Positions 42,249-52,427 of a stretch of 64,000 bases of DNA are shown piece after piece. The stretch is from Micromonospora pattaloongensis (GTDB lineage: Bacteria; Actinomycetota; Actinomycetes; Mycobacteriales; Micromonosporaceae). How positions within the stretch are numbered: position 1 is the first letter of the stretch; every line of letters starts with the position of its first letter. Location of the stretch: NCBI RefSeq assembly GCF_900107255.1, contig NZ_FNPH01000005.1:248001-312000 (forward strand), given 5' to 3'. Below the pieces are notes generated by a model. That model was not told the DNA's origin, did not search any database, and saw only the letters and a list, made by a program, of their open reading frames with translations. A program made the translations under genes and the position numbers.

Positions 42249-44087
42249 ATGCGACCACCCCGATCCCGCCTCCTGGCGCTCGCCGCCGCCGTCGCGACCG
42301 GCCTCACCGCCCTCGCCGGCGTTCCCGGCGCCGACGCCGCCCCCGACGCGCCGGCCACCCGAGCCGCCGCCGGCCCCCTCGCCGCCGCCCGACAACTGGA
42401 GAACCTCGACCGCGGACTGATCAGCGTCCGCTCCGGCGACGGCAACCTCGTCTCGTGGCGGCTGCTCGGCACCGACCCCGACGGCGCCGGCTTCCACGTC
42501 TACCGCGGCGCCACCCGGGTCACCGCCGCCCCCGTGACCGCGACGACCAACTACCTCGACGCCGGCGCCCCGGCCGGCGTCGCGTACACCGTGCGCGCCG
42601 TCGTCAACGGCGCCGAACAGCCGCCGTCGCCGGCCGCGCTGCAGTTCGCCGGCGGCTACCTCGACGTGCGGCTGCAGATCCCACCCGGCGGCACCACCCC
42701 GACCGGCGAAAGCTACAGCTACGCCGCCAACGACGCCTCCGTCGGCGACCTCGACGGCGACGGCCAACTCGAGATCGTCCTCAAGTGGGAGCCCTCCAAC
42801 GCCAAGGACAACTCCCAGTCCGGCTACACCGGCAACGTCTACCTCGACGCGTACCGGCTCAGCGGCGCCCGGCTGTGGCGTATCGACCTCGGCCGCAACA
42901 TCCGCGCCGGCGCCCACTACACCCAGTTCCAGGTCTACGACTACGACGGTGACGGCCGCGCCGAAGTCGCCGTCAAGACCGCGGACGGCACCCGCTCCGG
43001 CACCGGCCAGACCATCGGCTCCGCCTCCGCCGACCACCGCAACACCAGCGGGTACGTCCTCGCCGGCCCCGAATACCTGACCATGTTCGACGGCCGGACC
43101 GGCGGCGCGCTGGCCACCGCCGGCTACGAACCCGCCCGCGGCAGCGTCCCGTCCTGGGGAGACAGCTACGGCAACCGCGTCGACCGCTTTCTCGCCGCCA
43201 CCGCCTACCTCGACGGCGCCCGGCCCTCTCTGATCATGTCGCGCGGCTACTACACCCGTACCGTCATCGTCGCCTGGGACTTCCGCAACGGCGCCCTCAC
43301 CCGCCGCTGGACCTTCGACTCCAACTCCGCCGGCGGCCAGTACGCCGGCCAGGGCAACCACAACCTCGCCATCGCCGACGTCGACGCCGACGGCCGCGAC
43401 GAGATCGTCTTCGGCGCCATGGCGCTCGACGACAACGGCGCGCCACTGTGGAACACCCGCAACGGCCACGGCGACGCCCTGCACGTCGGCGACCTCGCCC
43501 CCGACCGCGCCGGCCTGGAGGTCTTCAAGGTCGACGAGGACGCCAGCAAGCCGTCGTCCTGGTTCGCCGACGCCCGCACCGGCCAGGTCCTCTGGTCCAC
43601 CCCCGCCTCCGGCGACAACGGACGCGGCGTCTCCGCCGACATCTGGGCCGGCAGCCCGGGCGCCGAATCCTGGTCCGCCGCGGTCGCCGGCCTGCAGGAC
43701 ACCCAGGGCCGGAACATCGGCCGCAAACCCTCGTCCACGAACTTCGTCATCTGGTGGGACGGCGACCCGCAGCGCGAACTCCTCGACGCCACCCGCATCG
43801 ACAAGTACGGCACCAGCGGCGACACCCGGCTGCTCACCGGCGCCGGCGTCGCCGCCAACAACGGCACCAAGGCCACCCCGGCGCTCTCCGGGGACCTGCT
43901 CGGCGACTGGCGGGAAGAGGTCATCTGGCGCACCACCGACTCCACCGCGCTGCGCATCTACGCCACCGGAATCCCCACCGACCGCCGGGTCCGCACCCTC
44001 CTGCACGACCCGCAGTACCGCCTCGCGCTCGCCTGGCAGAACACCGCCTACAACCAGCCGCCCCACCCCAGCTTCGCGATCCGGTGA
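42249..44087 (+). CDS. Secreted rhamnogalacturonan endolyase (PL11)
   Basis: 612 aa. A signal peptide (about 1-33, ending GADAAP) precedes an eight-bladed beta-propeller of polysaccharide lyase family 11. Typical blades are NDASVGDLDGDGQLEIVLKW, YDYDGDGRAEVAVKTADG, IADVDADGRDEIVFGAM and the end LGDWREEVIWR...TLLHDPQYRLALAWQNTAYNQPPH. Repeated DxDGD loops bind calcium. It cuts the rhamnogalacturonan I backbone of pectin by beta-elimination. No CBM is attached, unlike many homologues. The ATG at 42249 has CGGAG about 8 nt upstream. Regulation by the divergent LacI protein is likely. Confidence 0.94.
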   Translation: MRPPRSRLLALAAAVATGLTALAGVPGADAAPDAPATRAAAGPLAAARQLENLDRGLISVRSGDGNLVSWRLLGTDPDGAGFHVYRGATRVTAAPVTATTNYLDAGAPAGVAYTVRAVVNGAEQPPSPAALQFAGGYLDVRLQIPPGGTTPTGESYSYAANDASVGDLDGDGQLEIVLKWEPSNAKDNSQSGYTGNVYLDAYRLSGARLWRIDLGRNIRAGAHYTQFQVYDYDGDGRAEVAVKTADGTRSGTGQTIGSASADHRNTSGYVLAGPEYLTMFDGRTGGALATAGYEPARGSVPSWGDSYGNRVDRFLAATAYLDGARPSLIMSRGYYTRTVIVAWDFRNGALTRRWTFDSNSAGGQYAGQGNHNLAIADVDADGRDEIVFGAMALDDNGAPLWNTRNGHGDALHVGDLAPDRAGLEVFKVDEDASKPSSWFADARTGQVLWSTPASGDNGRGVSADIWAGSPGAESWSAAVAGLQDTQGRNIGRKPSSTNFVIWWDGDPQRELLDATRIDKYGTSGDTRLLTGAGVAANNGTKATPALSGDLLGDWREEVIWRTTDSTALRIYATGIPTDRRVRTLLHDPQYRLALAWQNTAYNQPPHPSFAIR

Positions 44088-44093
44088 GTACGC

Positions 44094-44128
44094 GACGGCC
44101 CCTGGCTCCGCATCGGCCAGGGGCCGTC
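44094..44128. terminator. Bidirectional hairpin terminator
   Basis: A perfect 13-bp stem (44094-44106 with 44116-44128) with a 9-nt loop lies between the convergent PL11 and LLM oxidoreductase genes. Confidence 0.88.
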
Positions 44129-44135
44129 CGCCGGC

Positions 44136-45146
44136 TCACTCCGGGCGGCGCAGCCCGCCCACCACCTTCTCCGCGACCAGCTCGAACGAACGCACCCGGT
44201 CGCCGACGTCGTACACCATCGTGGTCAGCATCAACTCGTCCGCCTTCGTGCGCGCCGACAGCTCCTCCAGCTGCCGCCGCACCGTCTCCGGCGACCCCAT
44301 GGCCTGCCCCTCACGGCGGCTCAGCACGAACTCGCGCTCCAGGTCGTTGTACGGGTACGCCGCCGCCTCCTCGGGCGACACCAGCGGCTCCGGGCGCCCC
44401 GCCCGCAGCTTCAGGAACGACAGCGCGCTCGGTCCGGCCAGCCACTCCGCGCGCTCGTCGGTCTCCGCGCAGATGACGTTCACGGCCACCATCGCGTACG
44501 GCCGCTCCAGCCACCGCGACGGCCGGAAATGCTGCCGGTACAGCGCCAGCGCCGGCAGCGTGTTCTCCGAACTGAAGTGGTGGGCGAACGAGAACGGCAG
44601 CCCAAGCATCCCGGCCAGCTGCGCGCTGAACCCGCTCGACCCCAGCAGCCAGACGCCCGGCATGTCCCCGCGCCCCGGCGTCGCGGTGATCCGCAACCGC
44701 GGGTCACCGGCGAAGTAGCCGATCAGATCCGCCAGCTCCTGCGGGAACCCCTCCGCCGACAGCCCCTCCATCGTCCGGCGCAGCGCCAGCGCCGTCGCCT
44801 GGTCCGTGCCCGGTGCGCGCCCGATCCCCAGGTCGATGCGGCCCGGATGCAGCGCCTCCAGCGTGCCGAACTGCTCGGCCACCACCAGCGGCGCGTGGTT
44901 GGGCAGCATCACCCCGCCCGAGCCGATCCGCATCGTCGCGGTGGCGGCGGCCAGGTGCGCGATCAGCACTGCCGGCGCGGACGAGGCGATGGAGGGCATG
45001 TTGTGGTGCTCGGCCACCCAGAAGCGGTGGTAGCCGAGCTGCTCGGTGCGGCGGGCCAGCTCGGTGGTGTGGCGCAGGGCCTCACCGACGGGGGCGCCGG
45101 CCGCGACCGGCGCGAGGTCGAGAACAGAGAGCGGTACGTTGATCAC
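44136..45146 (-). CDS. LLM-class flavin-dependent oxidoreductase
   Basis: 336 aa, luciferase-like TIM barrel of the MsnO8/alkanal monooxygenase-like subclass. Motifs are [50 protein letters not shown] and [11 protein letters not shown]. It uses FMN(H2) or F420; this subclass is usually called FMN-dependent. The GTG at 45144-45146 follows GGAGGAG with 3-nt spacing; a TTG four codons earlier begins inside that RBS and is rejected. The substrate is unknown. Two micro-ORFs precede it on the same strand. Confidence 0.9.
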   Translation of the reverse strand: MINVPLSVLDLAPVAAGAPVGEALRHTTELARRTEQLGYHRFWVAEHHNMPSIASSAPAVLIAHLAAATATMRIGSGGVMLPNHAPLVVAEQFGTLEALHPGRIDLGIGRAPGTDQATALALRRTMEGLSAEGFPQELADLIGYFAGDPRLRITATPGRGDMPGVWLLGSSGFSAQLAGMLGLPFSFAHHFSSENTLPALALYRQHFRPSRWLERPYAMVAVNVICAETDERAEWLAGPSALSFLKLRAGRPEPLVSPEEAAAYPYNDLEREFVLSRREGQAMGSPETVRRQLEELSARTKADELMLTTMVYDVGDRVRSFELVAEKVVGGLRRPE

Positions 45147-45188
45147 ACGCTCCTCCAACCTGGTTCGGACGTGGTTTCTTCCGGCCCG

Positions 45189-45269
45189 TCACGATTTCGG
45201 CCCGACGTGCCGGTCCAGCGCGGCGACCCAGTTCCGTTTCGCCACCGACGGCGAGTTGCGCCGGTTCAT
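45189..45269 (-). CDS. Micro-ORF B upstream of the LLM oxidoreductase
   Basis: 26 codons, basic (MNRRNSPSVAKRNW...), ending 42 bp before the LLM start. Its ATG overlaps the stop of micro-ORF A by ATGA, a typical coupling signal. GC at third positions is high within it. A longer frame through the same codons (up to 45677) has low third-position GC further upstream and is less convincing. Function unknown; it might be a leader peptide or the 3' end of a decayed gene. Confidence 0.3.
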   Translation of the reverse strand: MNRRNSPSVAKRNWVAALDRHVGPKS

Positions 45270-45343
45270 CCGCCACTCGACGCCGACCAGGTCACGCCCC
45301 ACCGGCAGGGCCCCATGATGTCGCGCGACTCGGTGGTGAACAT
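45266..45343 (-). CDS. Micro-ORF A upstream of the LLM oxidoreductase
   Basis: 25 codons from ATG at 45341-45343 (MFTTESRDIMGPCRWGVTW...), containing one Cys and two Trp and ending in the ATGA overlap with micro-ORF B. A TTG start 12 codons earlier is possible. No Shine-Dalgarno is visible. TTGGAC and a TCTATC-like hexamer lie upstream at promoter spacing. I do not recognise the peptide; real expression is unproven. Confidence 0.3.
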   Translation of the reverse strand: MFTTESRDIMGPCRWGVTWSASSGG

Positions 45344-45618
45344 GTAACGCGGATAGACGCCAGACCTTGTCGCGTCCAACTAAATGCCCCGGATGGGCGG
45401 CCGCTAACTCCCGTTGCCGGTCGGTCGGCAGGATCGGCCGGTCGTGCTTTGTGCCGGTGCGGGGCGGGGGCGTAGACCGGCACCGGTGCTCCGCGTAGCT
45501 CCGCATGCCGACACGGCCCTGCTTGGCGAACCCGCGGCGCGGTGGCCGCCAATGCGGCGCGCATCGCCGCCTTGCGGGCGTCGACGAGGTTCGGTCAGGT
45601 GCCGTTGTAGAACAAAGC

Positions 45619-45705
45619 TGGTGCCGGGAGCGGGACTCGAACCCGCACGCCCTTTCGGGCAAATGCTTTTGAGGCATTCATGTCTGCCGATTCCATCATC
45701 CCGGC
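45619..45705 (-). tRNA. tRNA-Leu (anticodon CAA)
   Basis: On the minus strand the acceptor GCCGGGA pairs with TCCCGGC and is followed by A and an encoded CCA. The anticodon stem AATGC/GCATT holds loop CTCAAAA with anticodon CAA, reading UUG codons. The long variable arm (GCCC-GAAA-GGGC) and T-arm GCGGG-TTCGAGT-CCCGC are typical of class II tRNA-Leu. TTG codons are rare here, so this is a low-use isoacceptor. Confidence 0.95.
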
Positions 45706-45802
45706 GTAGCCATCCCGAAGGATGCGGCCCACTGTACCCGACTAGTCTCATGCGTAAGCATTGGTGGTGCTGGTTCAGGACAGGTGTGGGGGGTAGGGGT
45801 TC

Positions 45803-46414
45803 GTGGCCGAGACGCAGGCGGGTGCCGAGCGCAGGCGGGTGCTGATCGCCGAGGACGAGGCGTTGATCCGGCTCGACCTGGCGGAGATGCTCGCCGAGGA
45901 GGGCTACGACGTCGTGGGCGAGGCCGCCGACGGCGAGACGGCGGTGCGGCTGGCCGAGGAGCTCAAGCCGGACCTGGTGATCCTCGACATCAAGATGCCG
46001 ATCATGGACGGGCTCGCCGCCGCGGAGCGGATCGCCGGCGCCCGGATCGCCCCGGTGATCATCCTGACCGCGTTCAGTCAGCGGGACCTGGTGGAGCGGG
46101 CGCGGGCGGCGGGCGCGATGGCGTACCTGGTGAAGCCGTTCCAGAAGAGTGACCTGGTGCCGGCGATCGAGATCGCGCTGTCGCGGTACGCGGAGATCGC
46201 GACCCTGGAGTCCGAGGTCGCGGGCCTGACCGACCGGTTGGAGACCCGCAAGGTGGTGGAGCGGGCCAAGGGGGCGCTGATGACCACGTACGGCATGACC
46301 GAGCCACAGGCGTTCAAGTGGATCCAGCGGATGGCGATGGACCACCGGATGACCATGCGGGAAGTGGCCGAACGGATCTTGACGGAGACGCCCAGCCCGT
46401 CTGGCCAGGGATAA
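45803..46414 (+). CDS. pdtaR: ANTAR-type response regulator (transcription antiterminator)
   Basis: 203 aa. The receiver domain has EDE (17-19), Asp62 (LVILDIKMPI) and the KPF lysine. The C-terminal ANTAR RNA-binding domain (about 137-195) contains VVERAKGALMTTYGMTEPQAFKWIQRMAMDHRMTMREVAE. By analogy with mycobacterial PdtaR it acts in PdtaS-dependent antitermination, binding paired RNA hexaloops. The GTG follows the purine-rich GGGGGGTAGGGG. The partner kinase is not adjacent. Confidence 0.92.
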   Translation: MAETQAGAERRRVLIAEDEALIRLDLAEMLAEEGYDVVGEAADGETAVRLAEELKPDLVILDIKMPIMDGLAAAERIAGARIAPVIILTAFSQRDLVERARAAGAMAYLVKPFQKSDLVPAIEIALSRYAEIATLESEVAGLTDRLETRKVVERAKGALMTTYGMTEPQAFKWIQRMAMDHRMTMREVAERILTETPSPSGQG

Positions 46415-46618
46415 TGTTAGATGTCTGTTACAGCAACGTCATTGATAGGCGCATCGTACGTAACGGTTTAGCCAACGCCGCTGTTCAGACCTTACGGGCA
46501 CCCTCGCCGGTGGGATAACGTCCCGCCCCAAGACCGGTTCACGGTCAGCTTCGTCGCACCTGCAAGAGCCAATCGGCGGTGGGTGGCACGGGGCCTGGAC
46601 GGAGGAGGGGTTCGAGCC

Positions 46619-47779
46619 TTGAGGCAGAAGCTCGCACGCGTGCTCGGTGGCGTCGCCCTGATGGCGCTCGTCACCGGCGCCGCGGCCTGCAGCAGCGGCG
46701 GCGGCGACGACACGGCTGGTGGCGACTCTTGTGGCAGCAAGATCGCATTCTTTGGCGCGTTGACCGGCAGCTCGGCGGCGCTGGGCATCAACGAGAACAA
46801 CGGCGTGAAGCTCGCCGTCGATAAGTACAACAAGGAGAACGCCGACTGCAAGGTCGAGCTGGTGCCGCTGGACTCGCAGGGCAGCCCGGACCAGGCGCCG
46901 CAGCTGGCCCAGAAGGCGATCGACGACGAGAAGATCGTCGGCATCGTCGGCCCGGCGTACTCGGGTGAGTCCGAGGCCGCGAACCCGCTCTTCTCCGAGG
47001 CCGGGCTGGTGCACCTGACCGCGTCCGCGACCCGGCCGAGCCTCGCCGACCAGAACTGGAAGACCTTCTTCCGGGTGGTCGGCAACGACCTGAGCCAGGG
47101 GCCGGCGGCCGGACGGTACATCAAGGACGTGCTCAAGGCGGAGAAGGTCTTCGTCATCGACGACCAGTCCGCGTACGGCGCGGGCCTGGCCGACGAGGTC
47201 AAGAAGGTCCTCGGCGCCGCGGTCGCCGGCAACGACAAGGTGCAGGGCGAGGGCAAGCAGACCGACTTCTCCGCCACGGTCACCCGCGTCAAGTCCTCCG
47301 GCGCCACCGCCGTCTTCTACGGTGGCTACTACCAGGAGGCGGGCCTGATCCGCAAGCAGCTCACCGCTGCCGGGGTCAAGGCCGTGCTGGTGGCCGGCGA
47401 CGGCGTCAACGACCCCGCGTACATCAACTCCGCCGGTCAGGCCGCGGCCGAGGGCACGATCCTGACCTGCCCGTGCGCGCCGGCCACCGAGGCCCGCGGC
47501 ACGTTCGCGGCGGACTACAAGGCGCTGCACGGCACCGACCCGGGCACCTACAGCGACACCGCCTTCGACGCGGCGAACATCCTGCTCGCCGGCATCAAGG
47601 CGGGCAAGGCGACGCGTCCGGCGATGCTCGAGTTCGTGAAGGGCTACACCGGCGAGGGTGTCGCGGCGAACTACAAGTTCACCGAGACCGGCGAGCTGGA
47701 CCCGGCCGAGGTCAAGGTCTGGGCGTTCAAGGTCCAGGGCGGCAAGGTCGTGCCGGACCAGGAGATCCCGAAGGCGTGA
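46619..47779 (+). CDS. livJ: Branched-chain amino-acid ABC transporter substrate-binding lipoprotein
   Basis: 386 aa from TTG at 46619 (GGAGGAGGGG ends 8 nt upstream). The lipoprotein signal is a basic start MRQKLARVLGG, a hydrophobic core, and cysteine in TGAAAC. The mature part is a type I periplasmic-binding protein (KIAFFGALTGSSAALG; IVGPAYSGESEAANP; SATRPSLADQ; DDQSAYGAGLADEV). It captures leucine, isoleucine, valine or related ligands. It is the first gene of livJHMGF; a GC-rich hairpin then separates it from livH, which should favour excess binding protein. Confidence 0.93.
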   Translation: MRQKLARVLGGVALMALVTGAAACSSGGGDDTAGGDSCGSKIAFFGALTGSSAALGINENNGVKLAVDKYNKENADCKVELVPLDSQGSPDQAPQLAQKAIDDEKIVGIVGPAYSGESEAANPLFSEAGLVHLTASATRPSLADQNWKTFFRVVGNDLSQGPAAGRYIKDVLKAEKVFVIDDQSAYGAGLADEVKKVLGAAVAGNDKVQGEGKQTDFSATVTRVKSSGATAVFYGGYYQEAGLIRKQLTAAGVKAVLVAGDGVNDPAYINSAGQAAAEGTILTCPCAPATEARGTFAADYKALHGTDPGTYSDTAFDAANILLAGIKAGKATRPAMLEFVKGYTGEGVAANYKFTETGELDPAEVKVWAFKVQGGKVVPDQEIPKA

Positions 47780-47821
47780 CCGGCCGGCTTCCCGCTGGGC
47801 GGTAGTAGCTGTGTGATCGCG

Positions 47822-47852
47822 GGTGCGGCCGGGAGCAGCTCCCGGCCGCACC
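47822..47852 (+). terminator. Strong intra-operon hairpin between livJ and livH
   Basis: A perfect 14-bp stem (47822-47835 with 47839-47852) with a 3-nt loop lies 42 bp after livJ. It probably attenuates transcription into livH or protects the livJ mRNA 3' end. Confidence 0.75.
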
Positions 47853-47884
47853 TCCGTCTTTCCAAGCCTGATGGAGCACCCTCC

Positions 47885-48831
47885 TTGGACTTCAACGAAC
47901 TCTTCTCCAATTTCGGGGAACTCACCACGACCGGCCTGACGATCGGCGCGATCTACGCGCTCGTGGCGCTCGGCTACACGCTGGTCTACGGCGTGCTACG
48001 ACTGATCAACTTTGCGCACTCCGAGGTCTTCATCGCCGGGGCGTTCGCGGCCATCTGGACCTGGGGCGCCTTCGGCCTCAACCAGGACTCGAACGTGACC
48101 GGCTTCGGCGCGATCGTGTTCTATCTGCTGATCGCGATGCTCGTCGCCGCGCTGGCCTCGGCCGCGACGGCGACGGTGGTGGAGCGGGTGGCCTACCGGC
48201 CGCTGCGCAAGCGCAACGCGCCGCCACTGGCCTTCCTGATCACCGCGATCGGCGCCTCGATCGCCATCTCGGAGGCGTTCGGCATCTACACCCGCCGCCT
48301 GCCGGAGAGCGGGCCGCGCCTGGTGAGCCAGGATCCGCTCTTCCACGTCTTCGGCGTGCCGATCAACCCGGTGCAGCTGCTGACCATCGGCGGGGCGCTG
48401 CTGATGATGATCCTGCTGGACATGTTCATCAACCGCAGCCGCGTAGGCCGGGGCATCCGGGCCGTGGCCCAGGACCCGAACACCGCCGCGCTGATGGGCG
48501 TGAACAAGGACCGGATCATCCTGATGGTCTTCGTCGTCGGTGGGGCGATGGCGGGCGTCGCCGGTCTGCTCTACGACGTGCGGATCCAGACGCTGACGTA
48601 CAGCGTCGGCTTCCTGCTGGGGCTCAAGGCGTTCACCGCCGCGGTGCTCGGCGGCATCGGCAACCTGCGCGGCGCGCTCCTCGGCGGTCTGCTGCTGGGC
48701 CTGGTGGAGAACTACGCCTCGGCGGTGTTCGGGACGAACTGGAAGGACTTCGCCGCCTTCGCGGTGCTGGTCGTGCTGCTGATGTTCCGGCCGACCGGTC
48801 TGCTGGGTGAGTCGCTGGGGAGGGCGCGGGC

Positions 48832-48835
<4 letters not shown>
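47885..48835 (+). CDS. livH: Branched-chain amino-acid ABC transporter permease
   Basis: 316 aa, about eight TM helices. LivH features are GAIYALVALGYTLVYGVLRLINFAHSEVFI, the central coupling-type segment RAVAQDPNTAALMGVN, and GLKAFTAAVLGGIGNLRGALLGGLLLGLVE. The TTG at 47885 has GGAG 8 nt upstream; alternatives further up run through the hairpin. Its end overlaps livM by 4 bp. Confidence 0.95.
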
Positions 48836-49933
<1,098 letters not shown>

Positions 49934-49941
<8 letters not shown>

Positions 49942-50773
49942 GACCGTGCAGACCGACGCCCCGCAGGACGAGAGCGCGGCGGTTCCGGCCGGGGGCGGCC
50001 GGGAGCCGCTGCTCGAAGTGGACAACGTCACGCTGCGCTTCGGCGGTGTCGTCGCACTGGACAACGTGGACTTCACCCTCTACAAGGGCGAGATCCTCGG
50101 GCTGATCGGGCCGAACGGCGCCGGAAAGACCACCTGCTTCAACGCGATGACCGGCATCTACCGGCCGACGCAGGGTGAGATCCGGTTCCGTGGCGAGCGG
50201 ATCAGCGGCCGGAAGAAGCACCAGATCACCCAGATGGGAATGGCGCGGACGTTCCAGAACATCCGGCTCTTCCCCGAGATGACCGCGCTGGAGAACGTGC
50301 AGGTGGGCGCGGACGCGCACCACAAGACCAGCGTCATCTCGGCGCTGTTCCGGCTGCCGCGGCACTGGCGCGAGGAGCGCGAGGGCATCGAAAAGGCCGA
50401 GCGGCTGCTGGAGTTCGTCGGCATCGCCCACCGGATGCACGAGACGGCCCGCAACCTGTCGTACGGCGAGCAGCGGCGGCTGGAGATCGCCCGGGCGCTC
50501 GCCACCGACCCGGTGCTGCTCTGTTTGGACGAGCCGGCCGCCGGCTTCAACCCGGCGGAGAAGGAGGAGCTGCTGCAGCTCATCCGGCAGATCCGGGACC
50601 GGGGGATCACGGTGCTGCTCATCGAGCACGACATGCGGCTGGTGATGGGTGTCACCGACCGGATCGTGGTGCTGGAGTTCGGAAAGAAGATCGCCGAAGG
50701 GCTCCCCGCCGAGGTGCGGGAGAACCCGAAGGTGATCGCGGCCTACCTGGGAGTGCCGGACGATGCTGCTTGA
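49934..50773 (+). CDS. livG: Branched-chain amino-acid ABC transporter ATP-binding protein
   Basis: 279 aa with an N-terminal extension of about 22 residues. Walker A is GPNGAGKTT (about 59), the signature region is LSYGEQRRLEIARAL, Walker B LLCLDEPAAG, and the H-loop IEHDM. The LivG-type insertion (TQMGMARTFQNIRLFPEMTALENV) is present. It energises LivHM together with LivF. GGAGGTGATC lies just before the GTG. Its end overlaps livF by 11 bp. Confidence 0.95.
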
Positions 50774-51473
50774 GATCGACAATGTCAGCCTGCTCTACGG
50801 GCGGATCCAGGCGCTGCACGGCATCAGCCTGACGGTCAACGAGGGCGAGGTGGTGGCGCTGATCGGCGCGAACGGCGCCGGCAAGTCCACCACCATGCGG
50901 GCGATCTCCGGGATCCGGCCGATCGCGTCCGGCAGCATCAGGTTCGAGGGCGAGGACATCTCGAAGCTCCGCGCCGATCTGCGGGTGCGGCGCGGGCTGT
51001 GCCAGGCGCCGGAGGGGCGGGGGATCTTCCCCGGCATGACGGTGCTGGAGAACCTCGACATGGGGGCCTACACCCGACGCGACCGCGCGGGCATCAACGC
51101 CGACCTGGAACGGGTGCTGGAGCTGTTCCCGCGGCTGCGGGAGCGGCGCAAGCAGCCGGGCGGCACCCTCTCCGGCGGCGAGCAGCAGATGCTCGCGGTC
51201 GGGCGGGCGCTGATGAGCCGGCCGAAGCTGCTGCTGCTCGACGAGCCGTCGATGGGGCTCGCGCCGATGCTGATCCAGCAGATCTTCTCGATCATCACGG
51301 AAATCAACCAGCAGGGCACGACGGTGCTGCTGGTGGAGCAGAACGCCCAGCAGGCGCTCTCGCGGGCACATCGGGCGTACGTCCTCGAGACCGGGCGGAT
51401 CGTCAAGAGCGGCACCGGGCAGGAGCTGCTGCACGACCCGGCCGTCAAAGAGGCCTACCTGGGCGTGGCGTAG
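50763..51473 (+). CDS. livF: Branched-chain amino-acid ABC transporter ATP-binding protein
   Basis: 236 aa. Walker A is GANGAGKST (about 36), the signature LSGGEQQMLAVGRAL, Walker B LLLLDEPSMG, and the H-loop VEQNAQ (LivF-type Gln/Asn in place of His). GLCQAPEGRGIFPGMTVLENL is typical of LivF. The next transporter gene starts only 37 bp downstream with no terminator, so read-through is expected. Confidence 0.95.
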   Translation: MLLEIDNVSLLYGRIQALHGISLTVNEGEVVALIGANGAGKSTTMRAISGIRPIASGSIRFEGEDISKLRADLRVRRGLCQAPEGRGIFPGMTVLENLDMGAYTRRDRAGINADLERVLELFPRLRERRKQPGGTLSGGEQQMLAVGRALMSRPKLLLLDEPSMGLAPMLIQQIFSIITEINQQGTTVLLVEQNAQQALSRAHRAYVLETGRIVKSGTGQELLHDPAVKEAYLGVA

Positions 51474-51509
51474 CCCGTCGGGTACGTTGGGCAACCCTGG
51501 AGGACACGA

Positions 51510-52418
51510 ATGTTTATCGCGAATAACCGCGGCCGTCGCGCCGCACTCGGACTCGCCGGTGCCGCGGCACTGGCGCTCTCCCTCACCGCCTGCGGCGAGA
51601 AGGAGGCCACGGACCAGCCGGGCGGGGGCGCGAGCGTGGCCACGTCGGTCGACGCGGCGCTGGCCGGCAAGGTGCCGGACGCCATCAAGTCGGACGGCAA
51701 GATCGTGGTTGGCACGGACTCGACGTACGCGCCCGCCGAGTTCCTGGACACCGACGGCAAGACGGTGATCGGGTTCGACGTCGACCTGTTCACGGCGGTC
51801 GCCGGCAAGCTCGGCCTGAAGGCCGAGTTCGTCTCCGCGCCGTTCGGCGACATCATCCCCGGCGTCGACACCGGCAAGTACGAGATCGGCGTCTCGTCGT
51901 TCACCGTCAACGACGAGCGCAAGGCCGCCGCGCAGATGGTGAGCTACTTCCAGGTCGGCACCCAGTGGGCGACCAAGAAGGGCAACCCGGCCGGCATCGC
52001 GATCGACAACGCCTGCGGCAAGAAGATCGCGGTCCAGAAGGACACCGTGCAGGTCGAGGACATCACCAAGCGGTCCAAGGCCTGCACCGACGCCGGCAAG
52101 CCGGCCATCACGATCGACCAATACCCCGGCCAGGACCAGGCGACGGCCGCGGTCGTGTCCGGCAAGGACGACGCGATGCTCGCCGACTACCCGGTCGGGG
52201 TGTACGCGGTGACGCAGTCCAACGGGCAGCTGGATCTGCTGGGCGACCAGTACGAGGCGGCGCCGTACGGCTACGTCGTCGACAAGGACCAGACGGCGTT
52301 CGCCGAGGCGGTCCGCGACGCCGTGAAGGCGCTGATCACGGACGGCTCGTACAAGACCATCCTCGAGAAGTGGAAGGTGCAGGGCGGCGCGATCACCGAT
52401 CCCGCCATCAACCCCTGA
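51510..52418 (+). CDS. Polar amino-acid ABC transporter substrate-binding lipoprotein
   Basis: 302 aa. The lipoprotein signal ends LSLTAC (lipobox Cys about 28). The SBP_bac_3 domain has GTDSTYAPAEFLD, VIGFDVDLFTAVAGKLG, and DDAMLADYPVG. The family binds polar amino acids such as glutamate, glutamine, arginine or cystine; the exact ligand is unknown. The ATG follows GGAGG 6 nt upstream. Directly followed by its own permease and ATPase. Confidence 0.93.
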   Translation: MFIANNRGRRAALGLAGAAALALSLTACGEKEATDQPGGGASVATSVDAALAGKVPDAIKSDGKIVVGTDSTYAPAEFLDTDGKTVIGFDVDLFTAVAGKLGLKAEFVSAPFGDIIPGVDTGKYEIGVSSFTVNDERKAAAQMVSYFQVGTQWATKKGNPAGIAIDNACGKKIAVQKDTVQVEDITKRSKACTDAGKPAITIDQYPGQDQATAAVVSGKDDAMLADYPVGVYAVTQSNGQLDLLGDQYEAAPYGYVVDKDQTAFAEAVRDAVKALITDGSYKTILEKWKVQGGAITDPAINP

Positions 52419-52427
52419 TCGAATTCG

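Noticed and set aside
45189-45677. 162-codon minus-strand ORF covering the micro-ORFs and tRNA-Leu
   Set aside because: It begins inside the tRNA gene and its middle has unusually low third-position GC; the shorter overlapping frames fit better.
46430-46470. Possible GlnR box upstream of livJ (GTTAC-N6-GTCAT)
   Set aside because: Only the first half matches the GlnR consensus; the second half lacks GAAAC.
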